Positions 48,115-58,132 are shown, counted from the first letter of the stretch. The stretch is DNA of 64,000 nt from Betaproteobacteria bacterium HGW-Betaproteobacteria-9 (GCA_002842215.1 PHCC01000008.1:1-64000), one strand, 5' to 3'. Program-made: numbers and translations. Notes: generated by a model from the sequence alone, not told the origin.

Positions 48115-49378
48115 GCCATGTGCTCCAGTGGGTGTGTTTCGGCGCCATGGCCGGATGGGGGTCGATCACGCTGGGCACGCGCAGCACCGGGAACTGGTGG
48201 CCCAACACGCGCAGGGCCTGCACCGCGGGGCTGCCCAGCAAAAGCTGAATGGAGGGGTGGCGCCACTGCAGGCGGTCCACCAGGTCGTTGGCTTCGTAGG
48301 ACAGGTCGCCGATGCCGTTGCCGTCGCGGTCCCAGCCCAGGTAGTTGCTCCAGTGGTTGCCCTGGCCGGGCTTGGGGTGGCCCCAGGGTTCGTCGCGCGC
48401 GCCGACGTAGCGCACCTGTTCCCGGTTGGCGATGAAGTCGTTGCCCACGACCTGGTTGCGCGTGGAACCTGCCGAGAGGTGCACGCCGACGTGGTTGTCC
48501 ACCACCAGGTTGTTTCGCAGGGTCGCGTACTCGACGTCGTAGATGAAGAAGCCGCGCGCGTTGCCGGCGACCACGTTGTTTTCGATCACCGAGTCCTGCA
48601 GGGTGCGCAGCATGATGCCGTGGTCGGAGTTGCCCCAGGTGCGGTTGCCGCGCACCACCTGGTCGCGCACCTCCATCAGGGCCAGACCGCCTCGGTTGTA
48701 GAAGCTGTCGTTGTCTTCCCAGAGGTTGTGGTACGAGTTCATGTAGTGCGCGCCGTAGCGGCTGTGGTGCAGCCGGTTGGCGCGGAACTCGGCGTGGTGC
48801 GACACGTCGACGTACAGCGCGTCGCGCACGAAGCTGATGTCGTTGCCGGTGATGCGCGCGCCCTGCGTGTTGTAGAGCTGGATACCGTTGCCGCGCTGCG
48901 AGGAGTTGAGGTCGCGCAGGCCGGTGATGCGGTTGTGTTCGATGCGCACCTCGTTGGCCTTTTCGATCCACAGGCCGAAGAGGTTGTAGGTCAGGTCGCA
49001 ACGCCGCACCACGGCGCGGTGTGAACCGGGCTGCACGTAGATGCCTGCGTGCTGGCTCTTCAGGCTGGTGCCGGAGTCGCGCACGATCAGGTTTTCGATC
49101 AGCACGTCGACCGATGCGACGCGGATGGTGTCGCCGCGCTGGCCGCCGCTGAGCGTGGGGCGGTTGATGCCGCGCAGGGTCAGGGGCTTGTCGATGCGCA
49201 GGTTCACGCTGTAGAAGCCGCGCGCCACTTCCACCACGTCGCCAGCGGCGGCCTGCGCCACGGCGGCCTGGATGTCGCCGCCCGGCTCGACCCGCCACAC
49301 GGCGGACCAGGCGGGCAGGGCCAACGCCGCCAGCCACACGCAGGCCAGTCGCTGCCGCCAGGAGGTTTGGGTCTTCAC
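48095..49378 (-). CDS. nosD: NosD periplasmic copper-binding beta-helix protein
   Basis: Right-handed beta-helix repeats, GQGNHWSNYLGWDRDGNGIGD; GTG start overlapping nosR. Confidence 0.9.
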   Translation of the reverse strand: MKTQTSWRQRLACVWLAALALPAWSAVWRVEPGGDIQAAVAQAAAGDVVEVARGFYSVNLRIDKPLTLRGINRPTLSGGQRGDTIRVASVDVLIENLIVRDSGTSLKSQHAGIYVQPGSHRAVVRRCDLTYNLFGLWIEKANEVRIEHNRITGLRDLNSSQRGNGIQLYNTQGARITGNDISFVRDALYVDVSHHAEFRANRLHHSRYGAHYMNSYHNLWEDNDSFYNRGGLALMEVRDQVVRGNRTWGNSDHGIMLRTLQDSVIENNVVAGNARGFFIYDVEYATLRNNLVVDNHVGVHLSAGSTRNQVVGNDFIANREQVRYVGARDEPWGHPKPGQGNHWSNYLGWDRDGNGIGDLSYEANDLVDRLQWRHPSIQLLLGSPAVQALRVLGHQFPVLRVPSVIDPHPAMAPKHTHWSTWRDKYFR

Positions 49379-51993
49379 GCCAGTTGCCCCAGGGACTTGA
49401 GGGCGAGGAACAGCGTCGCGCCGATCAGCAGGTTCTTGAAGCCGACGTAGCTGAGCATGTCCATCCAGTTCGCCACGCGGTAGCGCGCCTGCCACCACGG
49501 GCCGTCCTTCACGTAGCGCTTGCCCGCCATGCGGATCAGCACCTCGTAGACGCTCCAGCCGAACCACCAGCCGATGATGGCGCTGGCCGACAGGCGGCCG
49601 TCGGCCGCCAGCAGCCAGGCCACACTCGCGGCCAGGGCCAGCGAGAGCCCGGCGAACTGCAGGGCGCGCTGGTTCTTCCAGCCGTCGCGGCTCCAGGGCC
49701 ACAGGTGGTGCTGCACCTCTTGCCACAGACCTTTGAGGCCAGGGGCGCGGCCGCCGGGCCAGGGCTGGGCGGGCGCGGTGGGCATGCGCGGATCGGGGCC
49801 CTGCGCCACCCGGGCGCTGACGGGCGAGACCGGTTCGATCGGGATGAAGTAGCCGTTGCGCCCGATGGGGGTGATGAGCAGGCCGTCGCGTTCGCGGCGC
49901 TTGCGCTCCTTGGCCAGCGGCGGGCAGCCCTTCTGGTCGGTGTAGAGCACCATGCAGTCCAGGCAGTGCAGGCACTCGCGGTGGTCGATGCGGCCATCGG
50001 CGTCGATCGCCTGTGCGCCGCAGCCCACGGCGCAGGCCTTGCAGCTGTTGCAGTCCTGCTTGCGCTGCAGGCCGAACCAGCGGAAGGTGCTGGGCATGGC
50101 CAGCGAAGCACCCAGCGGGCAGATGTACTTGCAGTAGGGGCGCTCGATGAACAGCGACGCACCCAGGATCACCACCACGAACAGTCCGTAGGGCCAGCTG
50201 CGGTTCGTTATGCCGACCAGGAAGGTGGTCTTGAACGGTTCCACCTCGGCCAGCACCTCGGCCAGGCCCATGGAGAACATGGACACCACCAGCAGGCCGA
50301 AGAAGATGGCGTATTTCAGCCACTTGAGCCGGTCGTGCCAGACCTGCGGTACCTTGGTCTGGAAGCGCTTGAGGCCGATCACGCGCCCCACCTTGTAGAG
50401 CGCCTCGGAGAGCGAGCCGAAGGGGCACATCCAGCCGCAGAACAGACCGCGCCCGAACACGAACACCGTGATGATGATGAAGACCCAGAAGACGAAGATG
50501 AACGGGTCCGAGAGGAACAGCGACCAGGTCCACTGGAACAGCAGGGCGTGGAACCAGGTCAGTACCTGGGTGATCGAAGGCTGTGCCAGCAGGCCGAAGC
50601 CGACGAAGCCGATGCTGATGGCCCAGGCCGAGTACTTGAAGGCGTTGACCGGCCATTTGTTCTTGTGGGTCGAACGCCGCGTGAGCTGGTCGCGCAGGGC
50701 ATAGACCACGGCCACTGCCAGCAGCAGGGCGCTGAAGAGGGTGATCTCGATGGCGCGCGACTTCCAGATGCGCACCCAGGGCGCATCGGGCTCGGTGACC
50801 ACCGGGCGGCCGCCTTGCAGCATCTCGGCGGGCAGCCAGTACTTGGTCTCGAAGACCGCGAAGCTGCGGTGCCCGGTGGCGCGGTCCACGCGGTTGCCCA
50901 GGAAGGCCAGCTTCCAGGGGTAGGCCGCCGAGAAGCTCTCGGAGCGGATCACGAAGATCGCCGACTCGGAGTAGCGCGGCGCCCCCTCGGCTTCCAGCCC
51001 GTAGAGGTTGAACGAGTCCAGGTCCCGGAAGGTGAAGGCATCGGCGCCCTGCTTGACCTGGATGCGGTCGTAGATGCCGCCGCGCACGAAGCCCGATCCC
51101 TTGAAGGATTCGATGCCGGCACTGCGCACCACGAACAGCGCCTGTTCGCTGTCTTTCAGGCGCGAGCGCAGCGTGGCAAAGCCCGACTTGCCGAGCAGGC
51201 TCTGGCCCACGTCGGGGTGGTTGAGGTCACCGAACCACAGTTCGATGAAGGGCTCGGCGCTGCGCTCCAGGCCCAGTTGCTCGGGCATCACGCGCAGGCG
51301 CTGCACCGCGCCCATCTTCACCAGCTCGTCCCAGCGGTAGGGCCGGCCGCTGGTCACGAAACGTGCGGGGTCGCGGCGGGTGGGTTCGATGATGCCGACC
51401 TGGCGGGCCACCGCCGAACCCGAGAGCTGCATCACCTGGTTCTGCGCGATCACCGTGACGGTGGCGCCGGAGATGGCGTCCAGGCCCAGGATGTTCTCGT
51501 CCGGGCGCGAAGGACCGACCTCGATCTGGTCGGTGACCGACTTGCCGAGGTACTGGTTGTTGAAGTTGACCAGCGTGGACTCTGGAATGCCCAGCAGCAG
51601 GATGGGCTCGGAGTGCTTGAGCACCTTCACGCCGACGTAGCGGCCGCGCGCGTCCATGCCGATGAGCGTGATCACCGGCTTGCCGGAATAGGCCGGGGTG
51701 TCGGTGATGTCGGTCGAGAGCATCACGTAGCCCAGCAGGGTCTTCTTGCCCGGCTGTTGCGGGTCGGCGTCGCCGTAGGCCTCCACATACGGTGGCTGGC
51801 CCTTGCGCTGGGAAAAACTCTTTGCGCCCGGGAACACCTCCGTGCAGGGTACAAGGGCACACAGGTCGGGGTTGGTGGCCAGGTCGGCGGGCAGATGGGC
51901 CTCGTAGGCCTGCGCCTGGGCCTCGTTGCCGAGCGGACTCAGCAACAGAGCGGCGGCGGTCAGCGCGGTCGAGAAAAGGCGTGCAATCGACAT
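49375..51993 (-). CDS. nosR: NosR, FMN-binding/4Fe-4S regulatory membrane protein
   Basis: SGATVTV flavinylation motif, CGWMCPFGSL, CNSCKACAVGC, CLHCLDC. Confidence 0.93.
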   Translation of the reverse strand: MSIARLFSTALTAAALLLSPLGNEAQAQAYEAHLPADLATNPDLCALVPCTEVFPGAKSFSQRKGQPPYVEAYGDADPQQPGKKTLLGYVMLSTDITDTPAYSGKPVITLIGMDARGRYVGVKVLKHSEPILLLGIPESTLVNFNNQYLGKSVTDQIEVGPSRPDENILGLDAISGATVTVIAQNQVMQLSGSAVARQVGIIEPTRRDPARFVTSGRPYRWDELVKMGAVQRLRVMPEQLGLERSAEPFIELWFGDLNHPDVGQSLLGKSGFATLRSRLKDSEQALFVVRSAGIESFKGSGFVRGGIYDRIQVKQGADAFTFRDLDSFNLYGLEAEGAPRYSESAIFVIRSESFSAAYPWKLAFLGNRVDRATGHRSFAVFETKYWLPAEMLQGGRPVVTEPDAPWVRIWKSRAIEITLFSALLLAVAVVYALRDQLTRRSTHKNKWPVNAFKYSAWAISIGFVGFGLLAQPSITQVLTWFHALLFQWTWSLFLSDPFIFVFWVFIIITVFVFGRGLFCGWMCPFGSLSEALYKVGRVIGLKRFQTKVPQVWHDRLKWLKYAIFFGLLVVSMFSMGLAEVLAEVEPFKTTFLVGITNRSWPYGLFVVVILGASLFIERPYCKYICPLGASLAMPSTFRWFGLQRKQDCNSCKACAVGCGAQAIDADGRIDHRECLHCLDCMVLYTDQKGCPPLAKERKRRERDGLLITPIGRNGYFIPIEPVSPVSARVAQGPDPRMPTAPAQPWPGGRAPGLKGLWQEVQHHLWPWSRDGWKNQRALQFAGLSLALAASVAWLLAADGRLSASAIIGWWFGWSVYEVLIRMAGKRYVKDGPWWQARYRVANWMDMLSYVGFKNLLIGATLFLALKSLGQLA

Positions 51994-52063
51994 CGTTGGG
52001 ATCCAGGGGGCGGGGTCCGACGCCAGCGCCACACGGCGCGGGCATCGGACCTGGCAAAGCAGG

Positions 52064-52082
52064 ACCTCCCCGGGGGGGAGGT
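52064..52082 (+). other. GC-rich hairpin ACCTCCCC-GGG-GGGGAGGT then TTTT on plus strand, between nosR and nosZ
   Basis: 8-bp perfect stem. Confidence 0.45.
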
Positions 52083-52156
52083 TTTGAAGGCTTACGGGCC
52101 TGCCTTCGTGCTGCGCACTCCGGTGCGAGCTTGCTTGGGGCGGCCCGGCGCGTCGC

Positions 52157-54088
52157 TCATGCCTCCACGATCATGCGGGTGCGCATCTCCAGGTGCAGGG
52201 CGTGGCAGAAGTGCGTGCAGTAGCACCAGTACACGCCGGGCTCGCCCGCCGTGAAGGTGACCGAGGCCGTCTCCTGCGGGTTGACGATGAAGTTGACGTC
52301 GTGGTTCGGGATCGCGAAGCCGTGCGTCAGGTCTTCGATCTTGTCCAGGTTGGTCAGGATCAGCGTGACCTCGTCACCCTTCTTCACTTTGAACTCGCGC
52401 AGCGAGAAGGCCGGCGCTTGCGACGTCATCTTCACGGTCACCTTCTTGCCGTTGCGCACCACGCCCGAGTCCTTCGGGTCCTTGACGGCGTTCGGGAAAT
52501 CGTCGAGGTTGTAGACCTGCTTGGGCTTGACCAGGTCGCGCTTGAAGATGATGAAGTCGTGCGGTTCGCCGCGCACCGGGTGGTCGGCCAGCAGCACCAT
52601 CTTCTCGCCCGACATGTCGATGATCTGCTCGTTCTCGGCGTGCAGCGGGCCCACCGGCAGGAAGCGGTCTTTCGAGAACTTGCAGCCCACGGCCAGGTAC
52701 TTGCCGTCGGCGGCAATGGTCTCCGACTGCGAGCCGTTGATGTGGCCCGGCTGGTACTGCACGTCCAGGCGGTCGACCACGTACTTGGCGGCCTTGTCGC
52801 CGGCGTGGAACTTGATCGCAGCGTCCACGTTCCATTTCACGATCTGGCTGTCCAGGAACAGTGTGGTGTAGGCGTTGCCACGGCCGTCAAAGGCGGTGTG
52901 CAGCGGGCCCAGGCCGATCTCGACCTCAGCCACGATGGCGTCGTCCAGCTTCTCGACCTTGCCGTCGAACCATTCCAGCACCTTGGCCAGCTCGATCACC
53001 GTGGCGGTGGGCGAGAGCTTGCCGGCGCAGATGAAGTACTTCTGGTCCGGGCTGGCGTTGACGCCGTGCGGGTTCTTGGGCACCGACACGTAGGCGGTCA
53101 GCGCGGCCGTCGGGTCCTGGTTGGCTTCGTGCGTGCCGTCAACCACGGGCACCTTGGAGCTGCCGAAGGTCTTGAACTTGCCGGCCTTCACCGCCGCTTC
53201 GATGCGGGCGATGTTGAAGAAGATGCAGGCATCGCGCTCGGCCGACATCATGTCTTCGTACTTCGCGCCCATCTCGGTGTTGTACTGGTTTGAAGCGGCC
53301 AGCTTGCCGTCGTAGGACGTGGCCACCAGGTCGCAGTTGCCGTCGATCAGCACCTGCCAGCGCACTTCCATGGTTTCGGCATCGACGCAGCTGAACAGCG
53401 AACGGTATTTGCCCGCGTCCTCGGTTCCCGTGTTGGGCAGTGGAATGCCGAATTCGCCACCGCAGAACACGCGCGTGGTGTAGTTGATGGCGGGATCCAC
53501 CGGGTCGCGTTTGTCGGGGAAGATGCCGTGGAAGCCCTGCACGTTGGGCAACTGCGTGATCTTGTCGCAGATGAAGTAGTCCAGACGGATGCGCGCGATG
53601 CGTGCGTTGATCTTGTCGTTGATCCAGGCGTAGCGGCCGTCGTAGTTGCCGTCCTTGTACGAGGCGTGCGTGTGGTGGGTATCCCCCACGGTGTAGCGCA
53701 GCGCGCCATTGGGCTTGGTGCCCATGATCGCCTTGGACTCGTTGGTGATGCCCCAGCCCACCAGGGCGTCGGGCACGAAGCAGGGGATGCGCAGCAGCTC
53801 GCGGCCCGAGGGCAGGCCGAGCACACGCATGTCGCCGGTGTGGCCACCGCTCCACAGACCGTAGTAGGTGTCGAGCTCACCGGGCTTGAGGTGCGTGGCG
53901 TTGGCGCCAGCGTGTGCGGCATCGGGGGCCGCGGCCGGCGCTGCGGCGGGGGCGTTGGCGGCACCGGATTCTTTTTCGGTGCAGGCCGCGGCGCCCATCG
54001 TCAGTCCCGCCAGTGCGGCGGTGTTCAGGAAACGTCGGCGACCCCACGCGGTGGTGTCTTTGGAGGGCAAGCTGCTGTCGCTTTTCAT
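52157..54088 (-). CDS. nosZ: Nitrous-oxide reductase, Tat-dependent (clade I type)
   Basis: RRRFLNTAAL leader, GDTHHTHASYKDG, CuA motif WCYCTHFCHALHLEM. Confidence 0.97.
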   Translation of the reverse strand: MKSDSSLPSKDTTAWGRRRFLNTAALAGLTMGAAACTEKESGAANAPAAAPAAAPDAAHAGANATHLKPGELDTYYGLWSGGHTGDMRVLGLPSGRELLRIPCFVPDALVGWGITNESKAIMGTKPNGALRYTVGDTHHTHASYKDGNYDGRYAWINDKINARIARIRLDYFICDKITQLPNVQGFHGIFPDKRDPVDPAINYTTRVFCGGEFGIPLPNTGTEDAGKYRSLFSCVDAETMEVRWQVLIDGNCDLVATSYDGKLAASNQYNTEMGAKYEDMMSAERDACIFFNIARIEAAVKAGKFKTFGSSKVPVVDGTHEANQDPTAALTAYVSVPKNPHGVNASPDQKYFICAGKLSPTATVIELAKVLEWFDGKVEKLDDAIVAEVEIGLGPLHTAFDGRGNAYTTLFLDSQIVKWNVDAAIKFHAGDKAAKYVVDRLDVQYQPGHINGSQSETIAADGKYLAVGCKFSKDRFLPVGPLHAENEQIIDMSGEKMVLLADHPVRGEPHDFIIFKRDLVKPKQVYNLDDFPNAVKDPKDSGVVRNGKKVTVKMTSQAPAFSLREFKVKKGDEVTLILTNLDKIEDLTHGFAIPNHDVNFIVNPQETASVTFTAGEPGVYWCYCTHFCHALHLEMRTRMIVEA

Positions 54089-54462
54089 GTGTGAACCTTT
54101 TGGGTTTGGGTTTGGAAAAGGGGTGGGCCACGCGCGGGAGGTGGCATGGCCACGGGAGATGTGTGCGCACGACGCTCGGCACACGCCGTCAGCGTGTGGT
54201 GGGTGTGCCGATCGGTGAACGATGGGTGTGCCGTTGGCGTGGGCAGGAACGGCGGCAAGCACAAGGCGCAATCCAGCGTCGGGACAGGCACCGAGTCCGG
54301 GCTGTCGTCGGCATCGACCCACTTGACGCCACTGCCGCTGCAGACCTCCGTCATGCCGCGGTGGGTCAACAGCGGTGATGCAAAAACGATTCCCCAGCAG
54401 AGCAGAAGACACAACAAGACCCAGCGCTGGCGGGCTCGTTGGGGGTGCTGAAAACTGGGCAT
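54085..54462 (-). CDS. Small DUF2946-like protein leading the nos operon
   Basis: N-terminal TM, ..TLDCALCLPPFLP; overlaps nosZ start. Confidence 0.55.
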   Translation of the reverse strand: MPSFQHPQRARQRWVLLCLLLCWGIVFASPLLTHRGMTEVCSGSGVKWVDADDSPDSVPVPTLDCALCLPPFLPTPTAHPSFTDRHTHHTLTACAERRAHTSPVAMPPPARGPPLFQTQTQKVHT

Positions 54463-54485
54463 GGGCGGACTATAAGTCCGATATC

Positions 54486-54502
54486 ATTCATTTTTAGTGA
54501 AT
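54486..54502. promoter_or_regulatory. NsrR-like box ATTCATTTTTAGTGAAT
   Basis: Near-copy of 45135-45151. Confidence 0.5.
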
Positions 54503-54514
54503 ATTTAAAGAAAA

Positions 54515-54528
54515 TTGATATGGATCAA
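54515..54528. promoter_or_regulatory. FNR/DNR box TTGAT-ATGG-ATCAA
   Basis: Exact match to TTGAT-N4-ATCAA upstream of nos operon. Confidence 0.85.
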
Positions 54529-54856
54529 TTTCAGCTGTTCCCTTCGCGCCAATGGTTGGCTCCGGTGAGGCGCCGGCGGGAAGCCGTGCCTGCAGCAAGG
54601 GATGCCACCGCAACCGGGAAGTTGGAGAGCGTGGTCAGGGCGCAGTGCCGCGCGGGCCGTGGGGCGCAGTCCAGCGCCCGCAGATCTCGGCCATTCAGTC
54701 GATCTTTTGGTGGCCCACCTTCGTCGGACAACGGGTCGTCTGGGTCCGCACAGGCCTCTCCGGCCCGGTGGGTGAACGGCGCCTTCTGGCCTTCGCTGAT
54801 GGCGGCCCAGGCGATGGCTCCGTGTTGGCCGTCGTCCGCGGGGCAGGCTCAGCCTC

Positions 54857-55240
54857 TCAGGCCGGCGCCCACCACCAGCCCGCCACCTTCATGCCGAGCA
54901 CCGTGAGCAGCAGCGAGCCGACGAGATGCAGGACCGCGGTGCCGGTGGCGAGCAGCCAGCGGCCGTGCTGCAGCATGCTCACCACCTCCACCGAGAAGGT
55001 GGAAAACGTGGTGAGCGCACCCAGAAACCCGGTCACGATGGCGAGACGCCAAGCCGGGTCCAGCTGCGTCTGGCTCTGGAAAAACACCACCGCCACGCCC
55101 ACCAGCCAGGCCCCGGTCCAGTTCGCCGTGAGCGTGCCCCAGGGCAACACGGCGTGACCCTGGTTGAGCCACAGGCTGAGCTGCCAGCGCGAGAGCGCGC
55201 CGATGCTGGCGCCGAGGCTGATGGCGATCACTTGCAGCAT
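54857..55240 (-). CDS. crcB: Fluoride channel CrcB/Fluc
   Basis: GASIGALSRWQLS, GTLTANWTGAWLVG, GFLGALTTFSTFSVE. Confidence 0.92.
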   Translation of the reverse strand: MLQVIAISLGASIGALSRWQLSLWLNQGHAVLPWGTLTANWTGAWLVGVAVVFFQSQTQLDPAWRLAIVTGFLGALTTFSTFSVEVVSMLQHGRWLLATGTAVLHLVGSLLLTVLGMKVAGWWWAPA

Positions 55241-55253
55241 GGATCAGCGGCGT

Positions 55254-56201
55254 TCAGAAGGGTGGGTCGTCGTCTTCGCCGACGGCGGTGACCGCTTCCT
55301 GCTTGGGTTTGGCCGGCGCCGCCGCTGGCGCGTCGGGCATGGCCATGCAGGGCACGATCTCGCCGCCCAGGGCTTCGATCAGTTCGGGGATCAGCTTGTT
55401 CAGCTCGCCGGTGCTCAGTGCCACGTCGGTGTCGAAACCGCTTTCGCCGTCGGCGGCGCGGTCGTCGAACACGCCTTCGAGGAACGCGAGTTTCTTGAGC
55501 TGCATGGATTCGGTGAGCACGAAGCCGATGCGGCCTTCCCAGCTCATGGCCAGGCGCGTGGGCAGCTTGCCCTCAACGATGTGTTTGCGCACCTCGTCGG
55601 TAGCGAGGCGCTCGACCGAGAAGCCGCCGGGCGCGCCGCCTTCGTCTTCATCGGACACCGGGGCCGAGAGCCACGAGGTCATGGCGGTCTGCGGCGTGAT
55701 CGCGGTCTGCAGCAAGGTGAGCGACAGGTCGTTGAAGGCGTTGACCAGGGCGGTCACCAGTTCGTCGAGCTTGCCCTGGCTGCTGGCGTCGGTGACCAGC
55801 AGGCCGTTGGCCAGATCGATCCAGACCCACACGCCCATGCGGCGCGGAAAGGCCTGCGGCAGCAGGGACAGCAGCGCGTCTTCGCGCAGTTCTTTCATCT
55901 GCTTCTTGCCGGGCTTGCGGCCGGTGGTGGCCTCGATGTGCTCGGCCTCTTCGTCCGCCTTCTCGCGCACGACCGAGCCGGGCACGGCCTTGCTCTCGAT
56001 CATCAGTTTGAGGATGCGCTGCCCGGCCACGGACTCGACCAGCGGGCCGTGCGCCTCGCCACGCGGCTCGACCCAGCCCACGGCCTTGTCCTGCGTGGCA
56101 CCGCAGGGCACAAAACGGGCCGCGTCGAGCGCGGTTTCCATCGACTCCAGCGTCGCCGTCCAGCCGGGCGCGATGCGGTAGATCGTTACATTCTTGAACA
56201 C
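55254..56201 (-). CDS. rdgC: Recombination-associated protein RdgC
   Basis: MFKNVTIYRIAPGW..., GWVEPRGEAHG, GRKPGKKQMKELREDALLSLLPQAFPR. Confidence 0.95.
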   Translation of the reverse strand: MFKNVTIYRIAPGWTATLESMETALDAARFVPCGATQDKAVGWVEPRGEAHGPLVESVAGQRILKLMIESKAVPGSVVREKADEEAEHIEATTGRKPGKKQMKELREDALLSLLPQAFPRRMGVWVWIDLANGLLVTDASSQGKLDELVTALVNAFNDLSLTLLQTAITPQTAMTSWLSAPVSDEDEGGAPGGFSVERLATDEVRKHIVEGKLPTRLAMSWEGRIGFVLTESMQLKKLAFLEGVFDDRAADGESGFDTDVALSTGELNKLIPELIEALGGEIVPCMAMPDAPAAAPAKPKQEAVTAVGEDDDPPF

Positions 56202-56240
56202 GGAATTCCTTGGGTTGTGCCGGTGCGTTGTGGACCGGCG

Positions 56241-56280
56241 CCCCCTCCCGTCAGCGGGAGAGGGTTGGGGTGAGGGGCTT
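56241..56280. repeat. Dispersed repeat family B copy
   Basis: CCCCCTCCCGTCAGCGGGAGAGGGTTGGGGTGAGGGGCTT. Confidence 0.75.
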
Positions 56281-56307
56281 TGATGATACCCAGCCCAACC
56301 CCGGGGT

Positions 56308-57081
56308 TCAGACCAGCGCGGTCAGTGGTGCGAGCGGGTAACCCGCCTTCTCCAGCGCGAGGCGGATCTGCTGCGCCGAGGCCACGGCGTCGGGCCCGTC
56401 GCCGTGCACGCAGATGCTGTGTATGGGGGTGGGCAGGCGCTGGCCGTCAGCGGTGACGATGCCTTGCGCGTCAAGCATGCGCAGCACGTGTTGCACGCAG
56501 GCCTGGGCGCCGTGCAGCACGGCGCCGGGCAACGAGCGTGGTGTGAGCTGGCCATCTTGCTGGTAGCTGCGGTCGGCAAACACCTCGCGGGCCACGCGCA
56601 GGCCCGCCGCCTCGCCGGCCTGCTCCAAAGCGGAGAGGGCGGGCGCGAGCAGGATGAGCTCGCGGTCCAGGCTTCGCACGGCGTGCGCCACGGTCGCCGC
56701 CACGCCGGCGTCGGCGCAGGCGATGTTGTTGAGCGCACCGTGCGGCTTGACGTGAGTCACCCGACCGCCTTCCGCCGCGGCCATGGCCTGCAGCGCGCCC
56801 ACCTGGTAGAGGATGGTGGCTTCCAGCTCCTTGGCCGACAGTTGCATGGCGCGGCGGCCGAAACCCTGCAGGTCGGGGAACGCCGGGTGCGCACCCAGGC
56901 TCACGCCGTTGGCCAGCGCCAGGCGCACGGTCTCGCGCATGACGACCGGGTCGCCCGCGTGAAAGCCGCAGGCGATGTTGGCGCTGCCAATCACCTGCAG
57001 CAGCGCCGCGTCGTCGCCCATGCGCCAGGCGCCGAAGCTTTCGCCGAGGTCGGCATTGAGATTGATGGGGGTTGGGTTCAT
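56308..57081 (-). CDS. pxpA: 5-oxoprolinase subunit PxpA
   Basis: NLNADLGESFG, ANIACGFHAGDP. Confidence 0.95.
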   Translation of the reverse strand: MNPTPINLNADLGESFGAWRMGDDAALLQVIGSANIACGFHAGDPVVMRETVRLALANGVSLGAHPAFPDLQGFGRRAMQLSAKELEATILYQVGALQAMAAAEGGRVTHVKPHGALNNIACADAGVAATVAHAVRSLDRELILLAPALSALEQAGEAAGLRVAREVFADRSYQQDGQLTPRSLPGAVLHGAQACVQHVLRMLDAQGIVTADGQRLPTPIHSICVHGDGPDAVASAQQIRLALEKAGYPLAPLTALV

Positions 57082-57094
57082 GAAGGGCTCCTGG

Positions 57095-58132
57095 TCATGG
57101 GGCGGCGTTCACCATGCCGCTCACGAGATTGGATGCGTAGAGCGCGGTTTCGTCCACCGTGCCGGGCGGTAGATAGGTCTCGCGCGTTGCCAGCCAGCGT
57201 TGCCAGCGTTGATGTTCGTCCAGCAAGGCGCGGTGCGCCGCTGCGTGGCTGACGGCTTCAAAGCGCACGCGCGTGCCGGGCTTCAGGTGCGCCAGCCGGG
57301 GCAGGTCGGCGCTGATCACGGTGGCGATCTTGGGGTAGCCGCCCACGGTCTGGCCATCTGCGAGCAGCACGATGGGCAGGCCGTTCGCTGGGACCTGGAT
57401 GGCGCCGGGCGTGACGCCGTCGGACACGATGTCCGCCGCTTCAGCGTTGACGTGCGCCAGCGGTTCGCCCTTGAAGCGCAGGCCCATGCGGTCCTGCGCG
57501 GTGGTGGCTTCCCAGTCCTGACTCAGAAACTGTGCGATGGCTTCGGCGGTGAAATGGTCCTGCTGCGGGCCGAGCAGCACGCGCACCGGGCTTGCGTTGG
57601 GGGTCCACGGAGAGCGGCTGCGCCATTCCCTCGGATCTGCGAGCAGCCAGGCGCCACAGGGCAGCTGATCGCCCGGTTGGAAGGTGCGGCCCAGCACGCC
57701 GGCCAGCCCCGCGCGCCAGTAGCTGGAGCGGCTGCCGAGCTGGGGCTCCATGAGCAGGCCACCGGCCACGGCAAGGTAGGCGCAACCGCTTTCGGTCGGG
57801 CCGAGCTGCAGCTGATCGCCCTCGCGCAGCGTGGCGCTGTGCCAGGCGGGCAGGGGGCCGCGGCTGCTGTCGCTGCGCAGGCAGGTGGCGGCGATGCGGC
57901 CCGCCAGCGCCACGCGCACCGGCCCGGCCTTCACGCGCAGCACCGTGCCCATTCCACGCAGTTCCAGCACGGCGGCGTCAGGCGGGTTGCCGAGCAGCGC
58001 GTTGGCAGTCCGGGCCAGTGGTCCGTCAAGCCAGCCGGAGAGCGGCATGCCGTGGTGCCGGTGGCCCGCGCGGCCACGGTCCTGCACGGTGGTGCCGATG
58101 CCGGGTTGTGCGATCTCCAGCAGGCCGCTCAT
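57095..58132 (-). CDS. pxpC: 5-oxoprolinase subunit PxpC
   Basis: GIGTTVQDRGRAGHRHHGMPLSG, ADGQTVGGYPKIATVI. Confidence 0.94.
   Translation of the reverse strand: MSGLLEIAQPGIGTTVQDRGRAGHRHHGMPLSGWLDGPLARTANALLGNPPDAAVLELRGMGTVLRVKAGPVRVALAGRIAATCLRSDSSRGPLPAWHSATLREGDQLQLGPTESGCAYLAVAGGLLMEPQLGSRSSYWRAGLAGVLGRTFQPGDQLPCGAWLLADPREWRSRSPWTPNASPVRVLLGPQQDHFTAEAIAQFLSQDWEATTAQDRMGLRFKGEPLAHVNAEAADIVSDGVTPGAIQVPANGLPIVLLADGQTVGGYPKIATVISADLPRLAHLKPGTRVRFEAVSHAAAHRALLDEHQRWQRWLATRETYLPPGTVDETALYASNLVSGMVNAAP

Noticed and set aside
49379-50656. N-terminal part of the 853-aa ORF 48095-50656
   Set aside because: Upstream portion is an alternative frame of nosR; NosD homology begins at GTG 49378.
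54531-54856. Small ORFs between nos operon and crcB
   Set aside because: No signal, family motif or convincing ribosome-binding site; probably intergenic.
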